Below are positions 16,600 to 24,680 of a DNA stretch of 36,805 nucleotides, in pieces; within the stretch, counting starts at the first letter, position 1; each line of letters begins with the position of its first letter. Source of the stretch: Nodosilinea sp. LEGE 07298 (GTDB lineage: Bacteria > Cyanobacteriota > Cyanobacteriia > Phormidesmidales > Phormidesmidaceae); NCBI RefSeq assembly GCF_015207265.1, contig NZ_JADEXE010000034.1, positions 1 through 36,805 on the forward strand. The letters are read 5' to 3'. The position numbers were made by a program, and so were the translations under genes. Under the pieces are notes generated by a model, which had not been told where the DNA came from, ran no database searches, and saw only the letters and a list, made by a program, of their open reading frames with translations.

Positions 16600-19596
16600 T
16601 TAGACACCGCTCAACTGCTGCTGGTAAAGGGTAAAGTAGCGCCCCTGGAGTTCCATCAGTTCGCTGTGGGTGCCTAGCTCTACCGCCGAGCCCTGATCCA
16701 TGACCAAAATTTGGTCGGCCTGCTGAATGGTGTTGAGCCGGTGGGTGATGAAGAACACCGTGCGGCCTTTGGCCCAAGCCTTAAGATTCACCGAGACCTG
16801 GTGCTCGGTGTCGTAGTCGAGGGCGCTGGTGGCTTCATCTAAAATCAGCAGGCGGGGGTTTTGCAGAATGGTGCGGGCGATCGCGATTCTTTGCCGCTGC
16901 CCCCCTGAGAGGGTCGAGCCTCGCTCGCCAACGCGGGTGTTGTAGCCCAGGGGCAAATCCATAATAAAGTCGTGGCAGCAGGCGGTTTTGGCCGCCTCAA
17001 TAATCACGCTGGCCTCGGCGTCGGGGTTGGTGAGCGAAATATTTTCCTGAATGGTGCCGTCAAACAGCAGGCTATCCTGAGGCACAATGCCAATCTGCCG
17101 CCGCAGCGAGTGCAGCTCGACTTTGCTGATGTCGTAGTGGTCAATTAAGATGCGACCCGACTCTAGCTCGTAGAGGCGAGGCAGCATCTTCATCAGGGTG
17201 CTCTTACCCGAGCCGCTCTGGCCCACCACGCCAATAAAGATGCCCGCCGGAAACTCCAGGCTAACGTTAGCCAGCTGCAGCGGCCCCGAGGGCGCAAAGC
17301 GAAAGGCCACATTCTCAAAGGTGACCTGCCCGGTGATCTCCGGCATGGGGATCTGATTGGCCTCGTCGGCGTCGGTCTCCTGGGGGTGGTCGATGATGTC
17401 AGACAGCCGCTCTAGCGACAGGGCTGTTTCCTGAAAGTTCTGCCACAGCTGGGCCAGGCGCAAAATCGGCGCGGTCACGTAGCCTGAGATAATTCGAAAG
17501 GCGATCAGCTGGCCCAGGGTAAGTTCGCCCTGCAGCACCAGGTAAGCGCCCACCCACAGCACCAGCAGGGCCGAGAGCTTGTTTAAAAAGTTACTGGCAC
17601 TGTTAGCGGTAGTGGAGGTCAGCACCGTGTTGAACCCAGCGCTGACGTACTCGGCGTAGCGCTCCTGCCACTTCCAGCGGGTGCGCAGCTCAATATTTTG
17701 CGCTTTCACAGTCTGAATGCCCGACAGCGACTCGACTAAGAGCGACTGAGTCGAGGCATTGCGCTCAGCTTTTACCCGCAGCTGCTTGCGCACCACTGGG
17801 GCCGCCAGCATAGTCACCAGCACAAACAGCGGAATCGTCGCCAGCGCTACCAGTGTCAGCAGCCAGCTATAGATGAACATCACAATGATGTACAACACTG
17901 AAAATATGGCGTCGAGCACCACCGTCAGGGCCGTACCGGTAAGAAAGGAGCGAATGTTCTCTAGCTCGTTGATACGGCTGGAGAGTTCGCCCACGGGGCG
18001 CTTGTCAAAGTAGCGCAGGGGCAATCGAAACAGGTGATCGATAATTTCTGACCCGAGGGCCATATCGATGCGGTTGGTGGTATCGACAAAGAGGTACGTG
18101 CGCAGGCTGGTGAGCACGGCCTCAAAGATGGCCACCACCACCAAGAACACGCCCAGCACCTGCAGGGTATCGACGCTGTTTTGCACAATCACGCGATCGA
18201 TGATCAGCTGCACCATCAGTGGGTTGGCCAGACCAAACAGCTGCACAAAAAACGAGGCTATAAAGACCTCAATCAGCACCCAGCGGTACTGTTTGATGGA
18301 GGGCCAAAACCACTGCAGGCCGAACTTTTGCTGGGGCGTTTCGCGGGTGGGCTCCAATAACAGGACTTCGCCCCCACTGCCGTCGCCAGCGCCCCAGGCC
18401 TCAGCAAAGCTCTCGGGGGTACGGCGAATAATCCCTACCTCGGGGTCGCCCAAGATGTACGCTTTCTCGGTGGTTTCGTAAACGACCGCAAAGCTTTCCT
18501 GCCAGCGAATTAAGCAGGGGGTATTGAGCCGACCAAAAGCACCCGTGGGCACCCGCACGAGCTGGGTTTTGAGGCCCATCATCTCGCTCACCGAGCCGCA
18601 GATCGGCAGCGATAGCTGCCCCATGCGCTCGTGCTGATTAGCCAAAATGCGGCGAATCACATCCTTGCGAAAGGGCATGGAGAAGTGCTGGCTAAGCATG
18701 TCGAAGCAGGCCAAAGCACCATCGACCTCGCCTCGGCCTCGCGCGAAGGGGTAGCTGCGACCAGGAGCTTTCTCCGCCGCTGAGGAGCCTTGAGCGCGAG
18801 GGGCTAAATCCGCCTCGGTGGCGTAGGGAATGTTGTTGACATCGAGCACTTCCACGGGGCGGGCAACGGCCTCGAGTTCTGGAGGCAGTGGCTCGGGCAG
18901 TGTTTCGGCCAGCACTGCCGGGGTCATCCCCAACACCCGCGCCCCTTGGGGGCTAAGCACTTCGACGGGGCGATCGAGCAGCAGCGTTGAGCCGACTGGG
19001 ATATTCAACACTGTCCCGCCGCTGAGCACCCAGGTGAGGGCCGCATCTAACTGGCTCAGGTTGTTGGGGCCGCTGGGCAAGGTGACGATCGCAGATTCGT
19101 CACAGACCGTTTGGGCTTTGGCCTTGAGATCGCCAACATCGAGGGCATGGGCCTTGGCGTGCTCGGCCACTAGGTCAAAGGCTTCGATCGCATAGACGCG
19201 ATCGCGCACCGCACTGCCAAATTCTGGGTACTCATCTAGCAGCCCCAGAAACATGTACGACGGCAGGGTAAGGGCCAGCACCTCGGTTGAGGCAATTACC
19301 GTTTCGCACGGCACACCGCGAATCAGGCTAATCACCCCCAGCATTTCGCCCCGACCGAAGCGTTTTAGGGTAACGGGCTGCTGAGTGCGCGGGTCGTAGC
19401 CGAGCAGGCGGGCCTGCCCTTCGAGCAGCACAATCACCTGCTGGGTTAACATCTCGCGCCGCAGCAGTGGCTGACCCAATCGGTACCGCAGAGGCTGAGC
19501 CGTTTGCAGCAGCTGTTGTAGCGCCTCAGGGGGCAAGCGATCAAAGGGCTCTAAGGTCTCAAAGGTTTGCTGAATCGAAAGCGACGTTTGGGTCAT
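16600..19596 (-). CDS. Type I secretion ABC exporter with CNBD-like and C39-like domains
   Basis: 998 residues from ATG 19596; a TTG two codons upstream is less likely. Domain order: cyclic-nucleotide-binding-like domain (about 15-145); linker (145-285); C39-peptidase-like domain (285-405); six-helix exporter core (about 430-720); ATPase (755-998) with Walker A GQSGSGKS (792-799), signature LSGGQ (896-900), Walker B RLLILDEA (915-922) and His952. In the C39-like domain the active-site segment reads GEVDGALACFDML, so the catalytic Cys position is occupied by Gly, and the His position before AVV is Phe; only the Asp of LGDP remains. It therefore should bind but not cleave cargo, like HlyB. Partner: HlyD adaptor downstream. 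Confidence 0.93.
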   Translation of the reverse strand: MTQTSLSIQQTFETLEPFDRLPPEALQQLLQTAQPLRYRLGQPLLRREMLTQQVIVLLEGQARLLGYDPRTQQPVTLKRFGRGEMLGVISLIRGVPCETVIASTEVLALTLPSYMFLGLLDEYPEFGSAVRDRVYAIEAFDLVAEHAKAHALDVGDLKAKAQTVCDESAIVTLPSGPNNLSQLDAALTWVLSGGTVLNIPVGSTLLLDRPVEVLSPQGARVLGMTPAVLAETLPEPLPPELEAVARPVEVLDVNNIPYATEADLAPRAQGSSAAEKAPGRSYPFARGRGEVDGALACFDMLSQHFSMPFRKDVIRRILANQHERMGQLSLPICGSVSEMMGLKTQLVRVPTGAFGRLNTPCLIRWQESFAVVYETTEKAYILGDPEVGIIRRTPESFAEAWGAGDGSGGEVLLLEPTRETPQQKFGLQWFWPSIKQYRWVLIEVFIASFFVQLFGLANPLMVQLIIDRVIVQNSVDTLQVLGVFLVVVAIFEAVLTSLRTYLFVDTTNRIDMALGSEIIDHLFRLPLRYFDKRPVGELSSRINELENIRSFLTGTALTVVLDAIFSVLYIIVMFIYSWLLTLVALATIPLFVLVTMLAAPVVRKQLRVKAERNASTQSLLVESLSGIQTVKAQNIELRTRWKWQERYAEYVSAGFNTVLTSTTANSASNFLNKLSALLVLWVGAYLVLQGELTLGQLIAFRIISGYVTAPILRLAQLWQNFQETALSLERLSDIIDHPQETDADEANQIPMPEITGQVTFENVAFRFAPSGPLQLANVSLEFPAGIFIGVVGQSGSGKSTLMKMLPRLYELESGRILIDHYDISKVELHSLRRQIGIVPQDSLLFDGTIQENISLTNPDAEASVIIEAAKTACCHDFIMDLPLGYNTRVGERGSTLSGGQRQRIAIARTILQNPRLLILDEATSALDYDTEHQVSVNLKAWAKGRTVFFITHRLNTIQQADQILVMDQGSAVELGTHSELMELQGRYFTLYQQQLSGV

Positions 19597-19734
19597 GGCC
19601 AAGGGGGTATGGACGCACGGTTAGGGGCAGCCGGGCATAGCTACATGCCAAAGCAGGAGCTTAGTATTCACCAGGTTTAATCAATACGCTCAGTGAACGA
19701 TAGTCAGATGCACTAAATCGATACACAACGTAAT

Positions 19735-19947
19735 TTAAGTTCGGCCTTTGAGTGCGGCGACGATCAGACTACCTTTCGCAACCTGCCCTATCGTAAATCC
19801 TGGGGTGAGCTCAGCAAGATAACCTTGGGTTAACGTGACCAACTTTTTACCCTCTAGTGCCCAAAGCGTAAAGCCAGCGCCTGAGAAACGTGCTGCCACA
19901 GTGAGAAATAGCTCCTTGGTCAGACCGTCCTTCTGTGCCACTTTCAT
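19735..19947 (-). CDS. Small orphan protein, 70 residues, upstream of the exporter
   Basis: A compact open frame from ATG 19947, preceded by AGGGG directly at the start codon. The product is cysteine-free and basic, has no signal peptide, and contains FSGAGFTLWALEGKKL and a hydrophobic C-terminal half ending VAALKGRT. I do not recognise it. It lies 138 bases upstream of the ABC exporter on the same strand, so it might be exported cargo, a regulator or an unrelated gene. There is no double-glycine leader of the C39 type. Coding status is likely but unproven. Confidence 0.5.
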   Translation of the reverse strand: MKVAQKDGLTKELFLTVAARFSGAGFTLWALEGKKLVTLTQGYLAELTPGFTIGQVAKGSLIVAALKGRT

Positions 19948-20032
19948 CCCCTGCCGCCTGCCATAGCCGTTCTGTATAAGACACTGGTAGCGTCTATAGG
20001 CAAAACCATTCTTAGATACACTAGCTGTTGCT

Positions 20033-20599
20033 ATGCCTACGTTAACTGCTCCGTTCTCGCTGCCTCGCTGGCTTCAGGCTGGCACGCTGGCTCTGGGCCT
20101 GGGTCTGGCCGGGTGCGATAACTACCCCGCCACAGGTGACACCGTGACCACCGGCACCTATGAAGCCACCGCTACCGTCACCCAAACCTGGCGGGCCGAG
20201 TACGCTCGCAGCTTCGATCGCCGCCAGACCATTCATATGGAAACCTTTGACTCCAACACCCTCGTCAATCGCAACGGGATGCGTCCCGAAGGTGCTGCCA
20301 CCGGCCCCGACGATGAAGGCTTGTACTGGCCGCCGTTGCCGCCGCGCCCCACTGCCGATGAGCTAGAGGCCCGCAAGCGCGAGCCGATCGAGCAGCGCAC
20401 TGACCCCGCGATCCTCCGCGAAGTTGACTATGCCATCACCTTTGACTACAACGGTCAGCGGCGCACTCTGCCCACCACCCGCACTGTCTACCGCGAGGCC
20501 TCGCAAGCCTTTGCCGACCAGCAGGCCCTGGAGATCACCTTTGGCCCCGGTGAACAGAGTGTTGGGGCGGCGCGGCGCATTGCTAATTTCGATCGCTAA
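20033..20599 (+). CDS. Small secreted lipoprotein of unknown function
   Basis: 188 residues. A signal peptide of lipoprotein type ends in LAGC at Cys28 or so, followed by DNYPATGDTV. The mature part is polar with proline-rich WPPLPPRPTADELEARKREP and a C-terminal YAITFDYNGQRRTLPTTRTVYREA stretch of probable beta structure. I know no domain for it. It diverges from the 70-residue gene and converges with the carbonic anhydrase gene with a single base between the two stop codons, so the two transcripts must overlap at their 3' ends. Confidence 0.8.
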   Translation: MPTLTAPFSLPRWLQAGTLALGLGLAGCDNYPATGDTVTTGTYEATATVTQTWRAEYARSFDRRQTIHMETFDSNTLVNRNGMRPEGAATGPDDEGLYWPPLPPRPTADELEARKREPIEQRTDPAILREVDYAITFDYNGQRRTLPTTRTVYREASQAFADQQALEITFGPGEQSVGAARRIANFDR

Positions 20600-20600
20600 C

Positions 20601-21422
20601 CTACACGCCCGCCCGTCCGTAAATGCGGGCCGCCTGCTCGGGGCTGAGGCGGTTGGCACCAGGCCAGTGGGGCTGTGCCGGCTCAGAGAATGTTGGCAGG
20701 GCCACCGATGGGGCACCGGCCCCTGGTCTCATGGTGTCGTTAAACTCCAAGGAAAGCCCGCCGGGCTTAACCGGCTTAGCATTTTCCAGGTCGGTGTAGA
20801 TTTTGCTGTGGGGGGGTATAAAGGCTTTAGAATCCTCATCGTAGGCCAGGAGCTGAGCGGTGTCGAGCTGGTAGATCCAGCCGTGGATAGCTAGGGTGCC
20901 CGTGTGCAGCTTTGAGCGCACCGAAGGGTAAGTTTGCAAGTTATCGATCTGGGTGAGGACGTTTTGGGCCACCAGTAAATCGAGCTTTTCTTTCTTAGGT
21001 AGTTCACTATAGTGGTCTTCGACCAGCTTGCGGGTTGCTTCGGTATGGCGCAGCCAGTGGTAGACCAGGGGCATTTTTTCTTCCAGTTCGCCGATCTGCA
21101 GCAGCCCCTTCATCGCCCCGCATTGGGTGTGGCCGCAGACAATCACCTGGCGAATATCCAGGGCTTCCATGGCGTACTCGATGGTGGCCCCTTCACCGCC
21201 GTTGGTGGCCTCATAAGGGGGAATAATGTTGCCCGCATTGCGAATGATAAATAGATCGCCAATATCCGCCTGAGTAATGATGGTTGGATCTACCCGCGAA
21301 TCAGAGCAGCCGATGAACAACACTCTCGGGTGCTGACCTTTAGCTAACTGCTGAATCAGCTCCTGGTGGTCGGGAATGTAGTTTTCCTGAAACTCACGCA
21401 GACCTTGCAGCAGCTTTTCCAT
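20601..21422 (-). CDS. ccaA: Beta-carbonic anhydrase, carboxysomal CcaA type
   Basis: 273 residues from ATG 21422 (an in-frame TTG five codons upstream is less likely). It interconverts CO2 and bicarbonate, supplying CO2 to Rubisco inside beta-carboxysomes. Zinc and catalytic residues are Cys39 and Asp41/Arg43 in FIGCSDSRVDP, and His98 and Cys101 in VCGHTQCGAMKG. Beyond the catalytic domain a roughly 70-residue extension ends LSPEQAARIYGRAGV, which matches the tail I remember for Synechocystis CcaA; that tail is needed for binding CcmM. No ccm genes are adjacent, which is normal for ccaA. A single base separates its stop from that of the convergent lipoprotein gene. Confidence 0.93.
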   Translation of the reverse strand: MEKLLQGLREFQENYIPDHQELIQQLAKGQHPRVLFIGCSDSRVDPTIITQADIGDLFIIRNAGNIIPPYEATNGGEGATIEYAMEALDIRQVIVCGHTQCGAMKGLLQIGELEEKMPLVYHWLRHTEATRKLVEDHYSELPKKEKLDLLVAQNVLTQIDNLQTYPSVRSKLHTGTLAIHGWIYQLDTAQLLAYDEDSKAFIPPHSKIYTDLENAKPVKPGGLSLEFNDTMRPGAGAPSVALPTFSEPAQPHWPGANRLSPEQAARIYGRAGV

Positions 21423-21642
21423 GGGGCAACCAAACAATGGGATGGATAAAGAGCAGATCGCCGCCTGCTCCCGTATCTATTGTTATCCCATATCTAAGGC
21501 TCCGGCACGGCAAAGATTTACTTATCACAGCAATTACCGCTGCTTCTTAGCCGCCGCAGGACTGAAACGTCAAGGCTGGCCCCAATGCTGAGCCAAATCC
21601 CGATTTCGGCGCAATAATGAGCATAACGTTACAGCTCAGACT

Positions 21643-22065
21643 ATGCGTAACCCCTTTTGGCGACTCAAGTCGTTGCCCTGGATTATTTTGCTTCAGGTGG
21701 CGCTGGCGGCTGTGGCGATCGCAACCATCGCCGACCTGCTGCTGGCCCAGGGGCTAGCCCTACTGCTGGCCAACGCGGGTAGCGGTCTGCTGCCGCTGTT
21801 GCAGCTGCTGTTTATGGTGCTACCCATTGTCGCTGGGTTTGCGATCGGGGCTCTAGCCCTGACTGTTCTGGAACGCTGGTTTACCCGCCAGGTCTATATC
21901 GACACCGGGGTGCTGTGGGCGCTGGTGCCCTGTATCGCCTTGGTGATCTTTGTGAAAGGGCTTTTGCCGATTCCGGCGGCGCTGGTATCAATGTCTTATC
22001 CGCTGGTCGTGGGGGTACTGTTGGGCGTTTTTGTGGTGGGCAAACGCCACTGGCGACGCTGGTAG
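21643..22065 (+). CDS. Small integral membrane protein of unknown function
   Basis: 140 residues, mostly hydrophobic: four likely transmembrane segments (about 11-30, 45-70, 85-105 and 108-130) and a short basic C-terminus, GKRHWRRW. The second and third segments are joined by LERWFTRQVYIDTG. No catalytic motif or known family is recognised. The gene is on the opposite strand to ccaA, divergent by about 220 bases, and followed by a secreted protein gene 71 bases on. Coding is supported by the uninterrupted hydrophobic pattern and conserved codon style. Confidence 0.75.
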   Translation: MRNPFWRLKSLPWIILLQVALAAVAIATIADLLLAQGLALLLANAGSGLLPLLQLLFMVLPIVAGFAIGALALTVLERWFTRQVYIDTGVLWALVPCIALVIFVKGLLPIPAALVSMSYPLVVGVLLGVFVVGKRHWRRW

Positions 22066-22136
22066 CTTCAGAATTAACCGGGGCACGCTGAGCCAACCGT
22101 GTAATAAGTAGTGTCATTGAGACATTGATACAGCTG

Positions 22137-23057
22137 ATGAAAGCTATTCTAAAAACTCTGCTAGTTGGTAGTCTGCTAACCCTAGGACTGCCTGCCCTGG
22201 CCGAAAACCCTCGCATCGAGATTGACTACGAGACCCAAGCGCTGACCAATCGAGCGATCGAGCAGGGACCCATTCGCGTCGTGGCCAGCTATACGCCCAT
22301 TGATTATGACGCTGAGGAAATTGGCAATAACCTGACGCTTGAGCTGTTTTATAACGACGAACTCAAGCTGGCAGCCACCGACACCGCCGCCATGTTTGCG
22401 GGCATTGAACTCATGGATCTCGACAACGACGGTACGCCCGAGGTAGTAGTGCAAACCTTTACCGGCGGTGCTCACTGCTGCCTAGCTATCACTACTTATA
22501 CCTGGCAAGACGAGCAGTTTAACCCCACCTACTTTGGTTACCTCGACGGTGGCGGCGGCGAGTTCATAGACATCAATGACGATGGATTAATGGAGTTTGT
22601 CACCCTCGACAATGCCTTTTTCTACAGCTTTAGCTCCTACGCCGGGTCGTATCCGCCCAGTGTTATTCTCACCTACAACAACGGGGAGTACCGCGACACC
22701 ACCCCCCAATTCACCAACTACTTGGAGGACATGGCAGCTGGCATGCGCTTCACCATCGAAGACCCGGAATTTGCCGATCGCGGTGACAAAAACGGTGTGT
22801 TAGCGGGCTACGTGGCTCAAAATATTCGTTTAGGAAACTATCGCAACGCTTGGCAATACATGCTGGCTCACTACGATCGCACCGATGACTGGGGTCTGCA
22901 AAGCTATAACGACAACGGCGATGTCGTGCAGCAGTACGCCGATTTCCCGACAGCGCTGTATGCCTTTTTAAAAGACCTGGGTTATTTAGATGTCAACGGC
23001 AGACCGCAGCCCCAGATCGATCGATCGCCCGTCGTTCCCGAGCGAAACGTGTTCTAA
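22137..23057 (+). CDS. Secreted protein with FG-GAP-like Asp-rich repeats and a GGAHCC motif
   Basis: 306 residues from ATG 22137, preferred over a TTG four codons earlier because it begins a clean signal peptide (KAILKTLLVGSLLTLGLPALA, cleavage after ALA). Two Asp-rich, calcium-binding-like segments occur: LMDLDNDGTPEVVVQ and FIDINDDGLMEFVTLDN. The first is followed by the TGGAHCCLAI motif, which I have seen in many bacterial hypothetical exported proteins. The C-terminal part (about 210-290) is alpha-helical in look. Probably periplasmic or cell-surface; function unknown. It ends 28 bases before a terminator shared with the convergent RNA-binding protein gene. Confidence 0.8.
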   Translation: MKAILKTLLVGSLLTLGLPALAENPRIEIDYETQALTNRAIEQGPIRVVASYTPIDYDAEEIGNNLTLELFYNDELKLAATDTAAMFAGIELMDLDNDGTPEVVVQTFTGGAHCCLAITTYTWQDEQFNPTYFGYLDGGGGEFIDINDDGLMEFVTLDNAFFYSFSSYAGSYPPSVILTYNNGEYRDTTPQFTNYLEDMAAGMRFTIEDPEFADRGDKNGVLAGYVAQNIRLGNYRNAWQYMLAHYDRTDDWGLQSYNDNGDVVQQYADFPTALYAFLKDLGYLDVNGRPQPQIDRSPVVPERNVF

Positions 23058-23084
23058 CCTCCGGCATCACTGGGGTTACTCACT

Positions 23085-23115
23085 AAAAAAGGGTAGGCCG
23101 CTATGACCTACCCTT
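23085..23115 (-). terminator. Rho-independent terminator of the RNA-binding protein gene
   Basis: AAGGGTAGG pairs with CCTACCCTT across a nine-base loop. Read on the minus strand it is followed by TTTTTT, so it ends the rbp transcript 26 bases past its stop. The symmetric stem may also serve the convergent secreted-protein gene. Confidence 0.8.
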
Positions 23116-23140
23116 CAAACCTTAGAACGTGTCAGACGTT

Positions 23141-23443
23141 TTAGAACCCGGTGCGACGGTAGTTACCGCCGTTGCCGCCGCCTGCGCTGCTGCGGGCATC
23201 GTCGCGAGGGCGAGCCTTATTAACCCGCATTTCACGACCCATCCACTCAGCCCCATCAAGTGATTCGATGACGGTGTCTTCCTGAGTTTCAGCGGCCATA
23301 TCGACGAAGGCAAAGCCCCGAGGGCGACCGGTTTCGCGATCGGTGGGCAGGCTAACCCGCTTCACGTCGCCGTATTCAGCGAAAACCCGCTCCAGGTCTT
23401 CGCGCGTGACATCGTAGGACAAGTTACCAACATAGAGTGACAT
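23141..23443 (-). CDS. RRM-type RNA-binding protein (cyanobacterial Rbp)
   Basis: 100 residues from ATG 23443, with AAGGAG nine bases upstream, which rules out the longer TTG start. One RNA recognition motif with RNP2 LYVGNL (3-8) and RNP1 RGFAFVDM (42-49). A short glycine-rich tail (SAGGGNGGNYRRTGF) follows. Cyanobacterial Rbp proteins bind single-stranded RNA; several are cold-induced and some localise thylakoid mRNAs. A likely -10 element (TAAAAT) at about 23557-23562 on the minus strand would give a 5' leader of about 110 bases, which is in line with cold-regulated family members. Leader function is inference. Confidence 0.95.
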   Translation of the reverse strand: MSLYVGNLSYDVTREDLERVFAEYGDVKRVSLPTDRETGRPRGFAFVDMAAETQEDTVIESLDGAEWMGREMRVNKARPRDDARSSAGGGNGGNYRRTGF

Positions 23444-23612
23444 AGAGTTTGTCTCCTTACTGTACAAATGCAGCGAGTAAACGGAGACAAAGCTGTATCG
23501 AAAATCAAAGTGAAATGAAACAAGCGAAATCTACCGAAAACTGACCTCACCTATTTTAACACTCTAACTTTACCCATGGGGTGGTTAATGAGTTAGGTCA
23601 GAACAGTCGGGC

Positions 23613-23846
23613 TTAGGTGTCGTACATCAAGCCTTCGGGCGCTTCGGGATTTTCTTCTAGGTACTTATCAAAGCCAGTTTTTTTGGGTTTTTGGTGCTGG
23701 TGCGACACCTCAGCCCGCATCTCTTCAACCACATCCCAGGCGGCGGCAGCCTCAGAAGAGGTTTCACCCTTCTCTGAAGTGATCTGGTGGGCGTAGTCGA
23801 TCGCCTTTTGCAGCTCGTCTTGAAAGTCTTTGCTGTCAACACTCAT
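23613..23846 (-). CDS. CP12-family protein lacking all four regulatory cysteines
   Basis: 77 residues, normal CP12 length; GAGGAAG lies eight bases before ATG 23846. CP12 normally scaffolds GAPDH and phosphoribulokinase into an inactive complex in the dark, controlled by two disulfides. The core AWDVVEEM matches the CP12 signature AWDxVEEL, and the C-terminal FDKYLEENPEAPEGLMYD aligns with the usual YCxENPxxxEC(R/K)xYD. The translated protein has no cysteine: the first pair is replaced by Thr or Ile and Ala, the second by Leu and Gly. It may still bind GAPDH or PRK but cannot be switched by thioredoxin through its own disulfides. Reports of CP12 variants lacking one or both pairs exist; this is the extreme form. 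Confidence 0.88.
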   Translation of the reverse strand: MSVDSKDFQDELQKAIDYAHQITSEKGETSSEAAAAWDVVEEMRAEVSHQHQKPKKTGFDKYLEENPEAPEGLMYDT

Positions 23847-23950
23847 AATGGGCTTCCTCGTAGTTAGTTAATCTTCGAGATGAATAAGCTTATCTTACCC
23901 GGCTGGCGATCGCAGTCGTGCCCTGAACCATTGCCCCCTAAACAAAACCG

Positions 23951-24040
23951 TTCCCTGAGTGGAGTCGTCCCCTGAGCGGAGTCGTGCCTTAAACTATTGT
24001 TCCCTGAGCGGAGTCGTCCCCTGAGCGGAGTCGAAGGGGA
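23951..24040. repeat. Four copies of TYCCCTGAGYGGAGTCG in two pairs, plus closing stem
   Basis: 17-base units at 23951-23967, 23968-23984, 24000-24016 and 24017-24033; the pairs are separated by a 15-base spacer (TGCCTTAAACTATTG). After the last unit, AAGGGGA can pair with TCCCCT to close a hairpin. A diverged partner (TGCCCTGAACCATTG) lies just upstream at about 23919. CTGAGCGGAGTCGAAGG is a widespread bacterial dispersed motif. It sits past the RNase D stop (24046, minus strand), between that gene and CP12. Confidence 0.75.
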
Positions 24041-24045
24041 CGGCT

Positions 24046-24672
24046 TCAATGCTCAAACACCCCCTGGTACTGGAGCAAGTCGAGGGCGACAAAGGTAGGC
24101 AAACAGCGAAAACAGTCTTGGGCTATCTCCCACCGGCCCTCGCGCTTGAGCATGCCAGTTAAAGTCTGCTGAATGCTGTGCAGGTAGCGGACATCGTTGG
24201 CGGCGTAGCGGAGCTGCTCCTCGGAGAGGTTCATCGCGTTGCCCCAGTCCGAGCTTTGAGCCGTTTTGTCGAGTTCAATGCCCTCCAGTTCCCTGACCAA
24301 CTCTTTGAGGCCGTGGCGGGGGCTATAGGTGCGGCTGAGCTTGCTGGCAATTTTGCTGCAAAAGACTGGCGCAACGGTAATGCCCAGGTTGTGCTTGAGG
24401 GTAGCCAGGTCAAAGCGGGCAAAGTGAAACAACTTAAGAATCTCTGGGGCTTCTAGCAGTTCTTTGAGCAAGGGCGCTTCGGTTTGGCCTAGCTCGATGC
24501 GCACCACGCCCACATAGCCATCGGGGTCGGCGAGCTGCACCAGACAGAGGCGATCGCGCTGGGGCAGCAAGCCCATGGTCTCGGTGTCGCAGGCGATCGC
24601 ATCGGCCTGTTTATAGCGGGCCAGCAGATCGGGGGTAAGGTCGCGATCGCAGATTTCAAAACCGTCGGACAT
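24046..24672 (-). CDS. Ribonuclease D-like 3'-5' exonuclease
   Basis: 208 residues from ATG 24672 (AGGA eight bases upstream; starts further upstream would overlap DUF29). The DEDDy exonuclease motifs are present: Exo I IACDTETMGL, Exo II FHFARFDLATL and Exo III YAANDVRYL. The HRDC domain of classical RNase D is absent, as in many short cyanobacterial members. The expected role is trimming of tRNA or other structured RNA 3' ends. The DUF29 gene ends 8 bases before its start, so the two probably form an operon in which DUF29 is first. Confidence 0.9.
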   Translation of the reverse strand: MSDGFEICDRDLTPDLLARYKQADAIACDTETMGLLPQRDRLCLVQLADPDGYVGVVRIELGQTEAPLLKELLEAPEILKLFHFARFDLATLKHNLGITVAPVFCSKIASKLSRTYSPRHGLKELVRELEGIELDKTAQSSDWGNAMNLSEEQLRYAANDVRYLHSIQQTLTGMLKREGRWEIAQDCFRCLPTFVALDLLQYQGVFEH

Positions 24673-24680
24673 AGGAGTTC

